This document shows positions 1 through 9,180 of a stretch of 35,270 bases of DNA, one piece after another. Position numbers and translations under genes: made by a program. Source of the stretch: Ichthyocystis sparus (lineage in GTDB: Bacteria > Pseudomonadota > Gammaproteobacteria > Burkholderiales > 2013Ark19i); NCBI RefSeq assembly GCF_900078755.1, contig NZ_FKIH01000053.1; one strand, written 5' to 3'. The notes beneath the pieces were generated by a model that was not told the origin of the DNA, searched no databases, and saw nothing but the letters and a program-made list of their open reading frames with translations. Each line of letters opens with the position of its first letter. Position 1 is the stretch's first letter.

Positions 1-72
1 TTTACTATCAACACAATCTAGAGCAATGCACACATCCTATGCAGGATCAAAGCCAGCACTAGCAATTTCTCA
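1..72 (-). pseudogene. Enolase relic (central fragment)
   Basis: Reading the minus strand gives AGFDPA, an in-frame TAG, then DVCIALDC. This matches the enolase segment around A-G-Y/F-x-P-G-E-D-V-x-x-A-L-D-C that precedes the catalytic half of the barrel. The fragment runs off the left edge of the window. The stop replaces a Gly/Glu codon. The same segment recurs at 4190-4290 (DSVEDVCITLDCANGQFY), which supports the assignment. There is no functional enolase in the window, so this is a decayed copy. Confidence 0.55.
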
Positions 73-826
73 TCCTAACTAGTGCTAATTGTAACTCCTA
101 TAATGGTAATCACTTCAAGTAGAAACAAAATATACAGAATAGAAAATTAACGATAGTAAATAGAATAGATCGAGGGGCAGCAAAACCTTAAGCAAAAGTT
201 GCACAAGACAAAGAATTTTTGCGCCTAGAAGATAGATGCTAATGTTTCTACTTAAAGGCTACGGCTTACAGTGAAGAGCGACCGCAGTTTATCATGTACA
301 ATAGAAAGAAATCATTCGGACTCAAAAGCAGTGAGAAAAAAAGAAGGTCCAAGATGAAGGCTTGGCCTTGACAAAACCCATGATTGCAAAAAATAGTCAG
401 GAAAGAGGAACATCTTAATCTTGATGTAGGATATTCCGTCTCAGATTTTTTTTAGTCTTCTCCGAAATTACAAAGCCTCTGGCTTATGATTGTTATATAA
501 AATAACCAAAGAAACTATACCCAGATTTAGAGCAATAGGCAAAAACCTCTCCCGTCTCATACAAACATTCAAGAAAATGAAACTTTAAATGATATTGATA
601 CTAATAACTAACCTAACGCGTTTTTATTATTTACAAGATATATGAAAGCCCAACCAAAAATCCTAATATAGCAATGGCATCACAATAGATATAACCCTAA
701 AAAGCAATATGACTTTACTACGGTTGCTATAGTGTTTAATCAGTACTATAACTTAACTATTGTACTGGAATATCCATATATACAAACTATGTAGCTACTA
801 ACTACTTACTTATTCGTTACTATAAC
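73..826. repeat. Type-C upstream repeat, copy 1
   Basis: No gene is visible in this AT-rich stretch. Its right part (about 540-860) aligns by eye with 2560-2900 and with 23940-24050. Shared features are the AAGAAAATGAAACTTTA-like string, the ACTAATAA...AACGCGTTTTTATTATTTA-like string and the TTTACTACGG string. It is therefore the upstream part of a duplicated unit that precedes the family copies at 1007, 2976 and 24055. Confidence 0.5.
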
Positions 827-858
827 AATAAAAAGTTCATATGAATAATATCTTTTCA
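827..858 (+). promoter_or_regulatory. Putative promoter element, type C, upstream of the 1007 gene
   Basis: The segment AATAAAAAGTTCATATGAATAATATC is nearly repeated at 2871-2899 ahead of the 2976 pseudogene. It sits about 150 bp upstream of the GTG start at 1007. Its position and its adjacency to an A-rich run resemble the conserved element ahead of the other members, but the sequence differs. No transcription start is known. Confidence 0.35.
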
Positions 859-1006
859 TCTTTAGCATGAACGGGCGTGGGTGATTCTCCCGATTGGTGT
901 TTGCTTACTTGCCAATCATTGCGTTGGTCGTTGGTATCAGAGTGGAAGGACAAACCAAGGTAGAAGAGCAAGAAAGAAATATAGAAGAACAACGATAAGG
1001 GTTATT

Positions 1007-1747
1007 GTGTCTGACAAAAGAATATATGGTGCTTCAGGTGGTGATAGTAGTTCAGAAACCGATGAACCTATTACCGGTGGAGACAAGTCTCCACTTGGAG
1101 CAATAGGTCAAGAGGATGAAGGTAAGGCTGGAAAATCAGAGGGTAAAGATGGTGGTAGTGGATCCGGCGCGTCATTAGCAAGTCCTGGTGGCCCTGGATC
1201 ATCTAGGGAATTGGGTGCAAGGCAGAAAGTAGGACACGGGGGAGGTAAGGGAAAACATCGGAAGAGAGAGGATGATATATGGCAAAACCCTACCCGAAAA
1301 TCAGCAAAATCTTTGAGAGGTCAAGGGCAGTTTCTCGCTGCTGTTAAAAGTGGAGGAAGTACCGCCCCAGCTAAGAAGGATACAAGAGATAAAACAGTGG
1401 TGGTGAGATTAGAAGGCCCCAGAAGTCGTGGTAGGCCAGAAGGTACTGCTCATCGTCGATCCGTTGGCAGAAAAGCTGTCACCGATCCTACGACTTGGGG
1501 GGCAGCTGAAGTAGCTATACAGTTTTTTTTCTTTGTTCCACCTCTTTTAGTTTTTATTTACGATTTACTAACCCTTGAAAGAACCGATAATAGCTCCTCA
1601 AACCAAGCGTCTGGCTTTATAACCGGGCTTGGGTGGGGAAAACTAGTAAGATACGCATTACTTAATTTGGTGATCTTATTAATCTTGTTAGCTGTGCTTT
1701 TAAGTGTTATGTCGGGTAGAAGTACAGGTAAAAATAAGAAACCCTGA
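1007..1747 (+). CDS. Type A family membrane protein (intact)
   Basis: The chosen start is the GTG at 1007. From it the product begins SDKRIYGASGGDSSSETDEP, exactly like the paralogues. An ATG at 881 would add 42 residues that no paralogue has. The product is 246 aa: SPLGAIGQ at about 28-35, a Gly/Ser/Lys low-complexity stretch to about 64, RELGARQK at 67-74, the basic signature IWQNPTRKSAKSLRGQGQ at 91-108, a GPRSRGRPEG block near 138, helix 1 at about 166-190 (with a Phe run encoded by T8 and ending IYDLLTLE), a polar loop with ITGLG, helix 2 at about 215-235, and the tail RSTGKNKKP. No signal peptide is visible. I infer that the N-terminal domain and the basic tail lie on the same side of the membrane. 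Function unknown; possibly a secreted host-membrane protein. Confidence 0.85.
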   Translation: MSDKRIYGASGGDSSSETDEPITGGDKSPLGAIGQEDEGKAGKSEGKDGGSGSGASLASPGGPGSSRELGARQKVGHGGGKGKHRKREDDIWQNPTRKSAKSLRGQGQFLAAVKSGGSTAPAKKDTRDKTVVVRLEGPRSRGRPEGTAHRRSVGRKAVTDPTTWGAAEVAIQFFFFVPPLLVFIYDLLTLERTDNSSSNQASGFITGLGWGKLVRYALLNLVILLILLAVLLSVMSGRSTGKNKKP

Positions 1748-1764
1748 GGAAAGCTGTGTTCTAT

Positions 1765-1790
1765 AATGCTGGAAGAAAGCATTGTTTGTA
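1765..1790 (+). terminator. Possible weak terminator after the 1007 gene
   Basis: AATGCT and AGCATT form a 6 bp stem around a 7 nt loop 17 bp after the stop codon, followed by GTTTGT. The T run is imperfect. A similar inverted repeat (GATG...CATC) lies at the homologous place after the 2976 pseudogene, which mildly supports a role at RNA 3' ends. Confidence 0.3.
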
Positions 1791-2261
1791 TACAGTGGGG
1801 GACTTTTTTTGTGATCTTTGCCCCCTATCTCCCTTGTAAAATCCGTGCAGGAAATCCGTAGGCTGTGTTTGATTGTACAGGTTGTCCTCAATAGAGGAAT
1901 GTCGCGCACTAATTTCTCCTGAATTACGCAGGTTTGCTGTGCTATGGCGAAGAACTATTGGAAGCATGTAAAAAAATCGTCTGGTTAAATCCTCAGAGAC
2001 CGTAGAGCTATAGGATAGGGAATGTAGCCAGATAACTAGTAACAGGCAAATTATTTTTGGGTCGTAGTGATAAATCAGCAGAATATTTTAAATTACACTA
2101 TATGGTAAGGTCTGCTCTCAACAACCGAAACATATGCGAATAAAGTAGGTATTGGTGCGTGGGATAGGATGTGTGTGGTATCGTGCCGGCATCATGATAT
2201 TCACAATATACGCTGGTTATCATGATTCTTGGTCTCAAGCGCCTGGGTACCTAAGTGCAAT
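1791..2261 (-). other. Duplicated 3' flank, possible enolase C-terminal relic
   Basis: No open gene is seen. The stretch 1748-1960 aligns with 3640-3900, which lies after the next family copy. On the minus strand near 1890-1940 it reads LRNSGEIS, resembling the enolase SHRSGETS segment; the copy at 3850-3890 reads SHNSGGIS. The rest is too decayed to assign. Around 2090-2230 the + strand resembles 23630-23770, so the flank is duplicated there as well. Confidence 0.3.
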
Positions 2262-2400
2262 TAGCAGCTGCTGCGATCAATCAAGGTCGTATTATCTTTC
2301 TCTGGATCAAAACAAGACAAATAGATATCATCTGCCAATGTAGATCCAGACCTTGATCAACATCGCCCAGTATATGGGGCAAAACTGTCTTAATCACCTA
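2262..2400 (-). pseudogene. Enolase relic (fragment around DEGGFAP to the AGF segment)
   Basis: On the minus strand, 2340-2390 reads LPHILGDVDQGLDL, comparable with enolase F-A-P-N-L-x-x-x-x-E-A-L-D-L just after DEGGF. In a shifted frame, 2270-2340 reads ADDIYLSCFDPEKD, comparable with A-I-x-x-A-G-F-x-P-G-K-D. One frameshift separates the two. The equivalent stretch in the better copy at 22430-23020 reads DEGGFAPHLSGIEQGLVLTD. Confidence 0.45.
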
Positions 2401-2479
2401 ACTATACAAGATATACAAGAAAGTCAGATTTCGTGCAGCTTTTCCCTTAGGAAAGGTTAGGAACAAATATAAATTGCTT

Positions 2480-2899
2480 ATGTATAACTAAGCCTCAGCA
2501 TACTGAACTTACAAAACACTAAAACAATCGCCTTTAATCCTATACTATATTTACAGGTACCACCATCCATCTACCATACGGTGCTTGAGAGAATAGAATT
2601 TTAAATGGTATTGGCCCAAGGACTAACACGTTCTTTATTTTATAAGATGGATAAAGTTTATCAAAATCAAAAAATCTTCTCTAATGTAGTAACACTAATG
2701 GAATAGATCCGTGTAATCATAAAAAAACAAGGTGATTTTACTACGGCACTTACTAGCACCTTAACTATTGTGTCGTAGATACCCTTATATCCTCATATAA
2801 AAACTATTTACACTTATTTACTATCACAAATAACAATAAAATTGTGATATTAATAATATAGTTACAACAATATAAAAGTTCATATAGATAATACTTTTG
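2480..2899 (+). repeat. Type-C upstream repeat, copy 2, with promoter-like element
   Basis: This segment has no gene. It matches the upstream region of the 1007 gene (shared TTTTACTACGG, TTAACTATTGT and TATAAAAGTTCATATAGATAATACTTTT-like strings). It also resembles 23880-24055. The A-rich core at 2871-2899 lies 76 bp before the GTG of the 2976 pseudogene. Confidence 0.5.
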
Positions 2900-2975
2900 A
2901 GTGCTCTTTTCCACAGTGTTTGGTACTTCGTGTCATCGCATCAAAGTAAAAAAAAACAATAACGAAGGAGATTGT

Positions 2976-3631
2976 GTGTCTGATAGGGTAACACGGGGTG
3001 TTTCGGATAGTACAGTAGCAATGATTCAGGATCTGTTGGTCTACTAGTGAAGTAAGTAGCTCTCCCCTTTGGGGTAGTCAATCAAGATAGGAATGGGAGT
3101 AACAAATCAGAAGATGATAGTAAGCAACGAAGTCCATTCGCCAACCATCATCAATGCTGAATCAAGGGCATTGGGTGCAAGACCCAAAGGAAGATCAGGA
3201 GAAAAAGAAGACGAGACTTAATAAAGGTGAGGAGCAAAAACGTGCTGTTTATAAAATTTCTAAGGCTGCTATTGAAGGCAAAAAAGAGAGGTGCCGATAC
3301 ACGTCCGTTACAACAGCAGTGAGAGTGGTAGAAAGGGGCCATAGAAGTAGAACGTGGACCAGATAGTAGTCATTAAATCCAATAAGAAAAGAACTAGCAC
3401 CAATGGTGTTATTTTTGTTGTATTTTAAGTAGCTACAGCAATTTCAATGTTTGGAGGATCTCTTGTAGTTTTTGTTTATTATTTATTAAGCTTTGATAAT
3501 TACAGTACTTCCAGCTCAATAACAGGGTTTGAGCAATTGCGACTCATAAGATAGCAATTGGTGTTTTTGCGGTCTTGTTAGTATTATTCACTATACCTAT
3601 AGGCACCCATAGAAGTAGACGTAGGAGTTAG
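2976..3631 (+). pseudogene. Type A family pseudogene (highly decayed)
   Basis: A good ribosome-binding sequence (GAAGGAG, 2964-2970) precedes GTG at 2976, and translation begins SDRVTRGVSDST. The frame is lost within about 20 codons and stops at 3039-3041. Downstream, other frames retain ALGARPKGRSG (about 3168-3200), AAIEGKK near 3270, and a hydrophobic piece MFGGSLVVFVYYLLSFD followed by SITGF (about 3450-3530). The end is GTHRSRRRS, like the basic tails of intact members. Several stops and frameshifts rule out a full product. The retained ribosome site and start could still give a short peptide. Confidence 0.7.
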
Positions 3632-3840
3632 GAAAATCTGAGGGAAAAGCCGTGCATTCTGTGATGGCGTAAGCATCGATGGCAGAGGCATTGACATTAT
3701 CCATACGAGGGATATTTTACGTGGTCTTTGCCATCTTATCTACCTTGTTAGGTATCCTTTCTTAGATAAATATGTGCAGGCCTATAGCCTATACCTGACT
3801 GTAAGAAAGTGTCCCTAGCTTATCCTTTCACTGAGTAGCT

Positions 3841-4290
3841 AATTCCTCCAGAATTATGTGAGGTAGCTTTGCCACAACCAGAACTACTAGCACCAAAAAA
3901 TGTTTCAAACGCTTCTGTTTCTATTAATGTCTCAACTTGGTCTTACTTGAGCCAAATATCATTGGCAGAATAGGTTTCAATACTCTTGCGTAAAAATGAA
4001 GATCAGATCACAAAAACCTCCTATAACTGTGCTCTATCTCCCAATCTCTTAGTCAACAATTGCAAATCACTCCTATCATCCTTGGACATGACATCTTCTA
4101 TAAATATTATTGGAAAACAATTATAATTATGAAAACTACCTAAATGGGATAAAAAAATCATCTTAATTCATAAACTAACTAAAAATCTTGTGCTACCCAT
4201 ATGAATAAAATTGACCATTAGCACAATCCAAAGTAATACACACATCCTCCACAGAATCAAAATCAGCATAAATAATTTTGCGTCCTCATT
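3841..4290 (-). pseudogene. Enolase relic (C-terminal half)
   Basis: Minus-strand reading in order gives FDSVEDVCITLDCANGQFY (4190-4280), then FPIIFIEDVMSKDDRSD and LQLLTKRLGDRAQL (about 4030-4115), a stop, DIWLK and QVETLIETEAFE (about 3905-3960), and GCGKATSHNSGG (about 3845-3885). These align with enolase A-G-x-x-P-G-E-D-V-x-x-A-L-D, P-I-V-S-I-E-D-G-M, L-T-E-K-L-G, I-K-x-N-Q-x-G-T-L-T-E-T and S-H-R-S-G-E. Several in-frame stops make it non-functional. It aligns at DNA level with 22560-22930. Enolase catalyses 2-phosphoglycerate to phosphoenolpyruvate; this copy cannot. Confidence 0.75.
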
Positions 4291-4780
4291 AGCGTTGATT
4301 GTGACTCTTACAATCATATACGCTTCAAGTGGAAACAAAAGATATAAAAGAGAAGATGGACAATAGCAAAATGTATGTGCTAACTGATTTATAAATGAAA
4401 AAAGTACTGCGAACACCGTAACTTTATTTACTACAAAATACGCTCTGTGTGCTATGTACACAAGCGAGCACTCTTTCTGGAGGATCCTAAGAAGGGTATG
4501 TGCTATATGCATATATGATCCTCAAAGATAACTATTCCTTAGTAGATAATCATTACAGAGATTAACAACCGGCTCTTTGATTATAAATAATGATGGGTAC
4601 TATATAAAAATAACAACATTTACCAAATTCCTCTTTTATAAAAAGAGAACAATTGTATTACTAGTTTCTATACTAACATATGATCTGCACGCTTGATCTG
4701 CACACTTATGTAAAGTGCAAAAATTTTATCATATGCCAGCCAGTTCTTGCAGCGTTACAGATAAGTTATTTACTGTAATA
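4291..4780. other. Gene-poor AT-rich stretch
   Basis: A minus-strand open frame of about 114 codons crosses this region, but it overlaps the enolase relic in a different frame and has no family resemblance, so I leave it uncalled. The right part resembles upstream flanks of other family copies (A/T-rich, TAAAAGTAAAA at the end). Nothing else is supported. Confidence 0.4.
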
Positions 4781-4781
4781 A

Positions 4782-4822
4782 AAGTAAAAAAACTGGCAGT
4801 ATCGTAGTTGTCTTACCAATAT
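4782..4822 (+). promoter_or_regulatory. Conserved upstream element without an intact gene
   Basis: AAGTAAAAAAACTGGCAGT followed by TTGTCTTACCAATATC matches the element ahead of most family members (GTAAAAAATTAGCA...TTGCCTTACCAGTA). The expected downstream gene has been lost; only a short start-like relic remains near 4935. Confidence 0.5.
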
Positions 4823-4934
4823 CTTAAGCAGACATACCACTCTATTTAAAATAATAGCACGGTAAATATGATGGCATCTCATTGACATAAAAATGAGACT
4901 CCTCTGTATCTAAAATAGCATGCAATACCTAGGA

Positions 4935-4975
4935 TATAGGTACTTCGGAGAGTGGTAAAGTTAATTTTAGTAAAA
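4935..4975 (+). pseudogene. Possible 5' relic of a family gene
   Basis: The string ATATAGGTACTTCGGAGAGTGG is close to the codons for RIYGTSGS in intact members (ATATATGGTACTTCGGGTAGT). It lies about 115 bp after a conserved upstream element, the usual spacing. Nothing recognisable follows, so this is a stub at best. Confidence 0.3.
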
Positions 4976-6962
4976 CTACTTATTACACTTAAAAATGCAA
5001 AGATAACACTTTAAGCAAAATAAGATTTTTGTGGAAAGAAGAAACTCAACTGCTTGCGATGTAACATATTAAAGTAATTATGCAAAATAATATGTCAACC
5101 CACTACACTAAAAATACTACTATGCACCAATTCATTACCTAGTAAATTAATAATTTACAAATTAGGCAACAAAAAAATAGATACAAAAAAGCAATAATAA
5201 TAATGTATGTAACAACCAAATAAGAAAGACGTAATATGAGAGTAAAAGCAAAATTACTAACTGCTTCTATAAACAAATGTAATAAAAAATATCAATGCCC
5301 TTCAAATCCTATAGAAATATAAAAGCTCAGCATCACACCAAAACACAGGATAAATGTTAGGCCCAAAATATGAAGTAAAAACAATATAAAACATGATCAT
5401 GATGATCTTGGATTAAAGTACATGCTTTTACCATCCATAACATATTTGCCAACTCAAGATCTTTGTTTTTTATGATTTAATTCAAATTAATATATAACAG
5501 TTGCAATAACTCAGATTAGTAGGAAAAATATGATTAATTCAAATACTTCTTTACCTATCATCTATAATGAGCATCTCTCTTTAAGCAAATACTACCTTTT
5601 TATAAGACGTCATATAAATAATTTAAAAAAACAATGCCAAAATCAACGCCATGTTTTAGATTACAAATGTCTAATTTTGCACGTAAAATCAGGTCCTCTT
5701 TACGTAACGCAGCATTTATAAAATTATACATAGATACAAATGGGATAACTACATTTGCAAGTAAAACGCAATTACTTATCTATAAATTGTAACTGTACTA
5801 CTATCAACTATAAATATTGCAAAACATTTTATAATGACATTAAAAATAGTGCATACGATAGATGATTTTACAATTTTATAGTGGTAATAATTTAACCGTC
5901 ACTATCATCAAAAAACTATATCCAAATAAAAAATATAGAAAGAATACCCAAAATAAGGAATGTAACATCTCATTGATTAACAATGAAAGAAGAAAAGAAC
6001 AAAAAAATCTCTCAGATATCAGAAACAAAAACTTACCTCTGAGAAAATGAACATAGGTACAACTATGGACTGCATGACATATCTTTTTCATCCACTGCTC
6101 TGGTAAAACACGTTCTATTGAGTTAAAACACCCATCTCAAATTGAACATCACCTACTTACAACTTCGTATAGGAATTGACTTCGGTAATTGCACACTCCA
6201 AGATGCTACTCCTCCAATCGCAACAATGTATTTGATATTAATTTTAGGATTAGTAGTAGTAGTTTTTTAAATTTAACTTTTATAATAATAAACATGATCT
6301 AAAAAAGTACCTGCTACAACTTGCATACTGCCTGCCACCATACCACCGCACCATAGAAGTAAAACTACTAGCTATCTCATAGTAAGTAAAAACGAAGGCC
6401 TTTAAGTACAATTAGGTCACTACTAAAACTTATACTATTACAATAAGTTAACTAAAAAGTTACCCCTATGTTGCTCACCACTACCATAAAATGATAATAA
6501 TATATTAATTATTAGCTCAGCAAATTTTTTTATGGATCAAAAAAATATAAATAAATTGTGTGGCTAATAATAAATAACCATGCACATTACTCGGTGCCAT
6601 CTGCCATCTATCTATGTAATAACCTCTTCATTACTATCTATATAATTAAACCTAATTCAATCAACATAATGTTTAACAGGATGTATTTACCTGGATGTAG
6701 TTACCTTATTATGTAAAAGAATTTTATTAAATACAAAACTTACAAAAATAAAAACCACTAAAATTATTTTTATATTTACTACATATGTACTATTTATATT
6801 AAATAAATCTAACAAGTGTAAGCAACACTTACATAACCATACATTTACAGTTCAATGCATCCAGTATGTAATAGTAATTACTAAATAGCCTAAGTTTGTT
6901 ATGATATACCATTATATAGATTTCACTGTTATGGATATTACTACATATGAAGAACCACTATA
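4976..6962. other. Nearly 2 kb without a recognisable gene
   Basis: The stretch is very AT-rich with short low-complexity frames only (for example 5530-5721 and 5862-6050 on +, 5876-6091 on -). These lack a convincing ribosome site and resemble no family member. I see no enolase relic, tRNA or repeat array here. It may be an old, fully eroded part of the array. Confidence 0.5.
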
Positions 6963-7006
6963 AAAGTAAAAAATATCACAGAAATAATAGTTATTTACAC
7001 ATTACA
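6963..7006 (+). promoter_or_regulatory. Conserved upstream element (divergent) of the 7169 gene
   Basis: AAAGTAAAAAATATCACAGAAATAATAG fits the first half of the family element. The second half (TTGCCTTACC) is poorly kept. It lies about 160 bp before the ATG, further than in most members. Confidence 0.35.
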
Positions 7007-7168
7007 CTGGGCAGTGCCGGCATCGTGCAAGATGCAAGATCGATATCAGCATGAAATGACGCGAGGCAAGATAAGATACAATTTATCAATGTAGTATTAT
7101 AGTACGTACCATTAGAATAAAATGCGGTTCCCATCCAATATCAAAAATAACATAGGGATGTAATTATC

Positions 7169-7897
7169 ATGTCCGACAGGAGAGTACGTGGCACTCCAGA
7201 CGATGGAAGAGATTCAGAGACTGATCAGCCTAGTGACAGTTCGGGTGAGTCTACTATTGGAGCGGTAGGGCAGGAAGCAGGGTCAGCTGGAGGTTCAGGG
7301 ATAACGGGTAGCGATAGTCATGTGTGGGGGGCATTAACTTCCCCATCTTCCCCAAGTAAAAAAGAGGATGCGGGTCTTGGTGCGCGCCCTAGAGCCCCTA
7401 GAGCAATAGGGGGGGGGAGAAAGTCAGGAAAAGGTGGGGGAAAATCAGGTAGAAGTGGAGATGGTGTGTGGAGTAACAGAGGAAGAAAATCGGCGAAAAC
7501 CCTTAGAGGTAGGGGGCAAGAGCTGCGTGCCAGAAGAGACGCCACCCAAAGAGCAGCTGAAGCTTGTTCTGTCGGAAGCGAACCTCCAACTTCTTCAAGT
7601 CTGAGTATGGTTCATCATGATTTAGACTATCATGATGAGTGTGCTGAAGGTGATCCATGTGTTAGTTTTATGTCGAAGTTACTTCTACTGTTTCTACCAA
7701 TAGGGGCACTTTTGCTTTCTGATCTCTCGCGAGATTGGGAGAATAATGCTGTCAGTACTATTACTGGACATAGTAGAGAGGAAGCTCTCACTTGGGCGGT
7801 TTCATTCGCAGTAGCATTTACTTGTTTTGTTTCGGTTTTTGTTATTGTTTTGTTAAGAATAATGTGTGCTGGAGAAAATAGGGGAAGGCGCAGGTAG
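7169..7897 (+). CDS. Type A family membrane protein, divergent, with poly-G tract
   Basis: ATG at 7169 gives SDRRVRGTPDDGRDSETDQP, aligned with the family N-terminus. The product is 242 aa: STIGAVGQEAG at about 28-38, GLGARPRAPR at 69-78, a Gly/Lys stretch, the basic signature VWSNRGRKSAKTLRGRGQ at 100-117 (NPT replaced by NRG), an acidic/His stretch with two Cys (about 148-165), helix 1 at about 168-187, a loop containing TITGHS, helix 2 at about 208-232, and the tail ENRGRRR. Codons 81-83 are a run of nine G (7409-7417). Gaining one G would bring a TAG into frame 12 codons downstream, so the gene could be switched by slippage. It is the most divergent intact type A member and lacks the GPRxxxGPG block. 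Function unknown. Confidence 0.85.
   Translation: MSDRRVRGTPDDGRDSETDQPSDSSGESTIGAVGQEAGSAGGSGITGSDSHVWGALTSPSSPSKKEDAGLGARPRAPRAIGGGRKSGKGGGKSGRSGDGVWSNRGRKSAKTLRGRGQELRARRDATQRAAEACSVGSEPPTSSSLSMVHHDLDYHDECAEGDPCVSFMSKLLLLFLPIGALLLSDLSRDWENNAVSTITGHSREEALTWAVSFAVAFTCFVSVFVIVLLRIMCAGENRGRRR
7409..7417 (+). repeat. In-frame G9 homopolymer
   Basis: Nine consecutive G encode three Gly codons within the 7169 gene. It is the longest G run I see in the window. Such tracts are known slippage sites in bacterial phase-variable genes. That it varies here is inference. Confidence 0.8.
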
Positions 7898-9029
7898 AAA
7901 AAGGGGTCGTACTCCTTGACTCTCAGGCACAAAAGTGAGGTCCTATCGGTCCCATGCTTGTATCCGCCTTGGGTGCTGGAACTGTATGCGGGAAAAAGAT
8001 AGATACATGAGATGAAATCGGCTTCCAGAAAAGGAAGAGTATTATTTTGTGGAGCGATGGCAAGCAAAGATTAGAAATAGTTTGCGGAGACCAAAAGCAA
8101 GGATTGTCTTTGTCTGACTGTAAATAGGTACCAAAATCCCGTCTGTGTCTCCTACAACGCAACAGCGATAGTAATAGTATTCATCTAGATTGCATGAATG
8201 GTAAGAGAACAACTCAAGGTACAAATATTGGTTAGTGTAGAAGCGCTTCATGATGCACTCAGAAACAATTATTAAAAAAAGAGCATGTACTCTCCGTGGT
8301 CCATAAATGGTATAAACGATTATTTGGTTAAGGCGATCTCGTCAGTTATTGTTTCTTTTAACCATAATTTCTCAAGATAATGCAGTACTAAATACGGGAT
8401 CGTTCTGTATTTGCTAGAAACCCCTGGATTGTGCAATTTACATCATAGCAATAGCAGCGTGATTGAATTTGTTATAGCAAATCATGTGGCACTCAAAATA
8501 TATCATTGATGTAAAACCAAGCTCTGCACCATACAGAAATCAATGAATTTTTGGAAAATAGCAGTAATATGTTGTCGCAATCTATCTTGGTACGCTAGCC
8601 GTCCCCCGCCCCGGTATAGGTCAGAAATTAAATACTAAAACTAAAGTACAATAAAGAAAAGAAGAGTAAATGAAAACAACGTAATAAAAAATGTGACTAT
8701 ACGTGGCATAATCATATAATAAAATCAGCAATATCTTTTAACGACCAGGAACAAAGCCTAGCCGCTCTGTGTTAAAGAAGTTAACACCACACACATAGAC
8801 TCAACGTTCTGCTATGCTACGGTAGTGACGCTATGCACATATCTTAGATATAATTATTACTAGGTAGCGTAATCAACGACGCAGTAAAAAAACTGGTGGG
8901 TAGTGTGCGCATCATGCGCTATAGCATAATTACTGTTATGTTGGTCTCTACGTGGTTTTTATCAGTTAGTACTTACACCACTATAGATAACTCCACATCT
9001 ACACACAATTTACCATTTATCATAATGAA
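7898..9029. other. Gene-poor spacer between the 7169 gene and the 9181 pseudogene
   Basis: Short minus-strand frames (for example 7630-8067, 7923-8162, 8042-8251) overlap the 7169 gene or each other and resemble nothing in the array, so none is called. From about 8880 to 9029 the sequence resembles the flank 12140-12248 upstream of the 12385 gene (ACAGTTAGTATTTA / TCAGTTAGTACTTA, TACCATTTATCATAAT), marking the start of a duplicated unit. Confidence 0.45.
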
Positions 9030-9067
9030 AGTAAAAATTTAGCAGAAATATTATTGCCTTACCAATA
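9030..9067 (+). promoter_or_regulatory. Conserved upstream element of the 9181 copy
   Basis: AAGTAAAAATTTAGCAGAAA and TATTATTGCCTTACCAATA form one of the two best copies of the family element, 113 bp before the ATG. It is followed by a second shared string (CAAATGGTGCTGGAGCGGGT at about 9094, against GAATGGTGCTGCAACGGGT before the 12385 gene). Confidence 0.6.
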
Positions 9068-9180
9068 GAATGAGCCCCACATTGTTCGCTGCCCAAATGG
9101 TGCTGGAGCGGGTGTGCGGTGTGTCGTCACATGTCGTCATAATTTAATTAAACAATAGGCGGAAAGTAGGATGGTACTAT

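Noticed and set aside
881..1006. 42-residue N-terminal extension of the first intact gene from ATG 881
   Set aside because: No paralogue has it, it lacks a ribosome site, and GTG 1007 gives exactly the family start SDKRIYG.
4168..4512. 114-codon minus-strand frame
   Set aside because: It overlaps an enolase relic in a different frame and shows no family pattern of its own. The enolase reading explains the sequence better.
5862..6091. Small overlapping frames on both strands in the AT-rich gap
   Set aside because: Low-complexity composition, no ribosome site, no homology to the array. Chance frames are expected in such sequence.
7630..8162. Overlapping minus-strand frames after the 7169 gene
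   Set aside because: They overlap its 3' end antisense, have no ribosome site and no recognisable domain.
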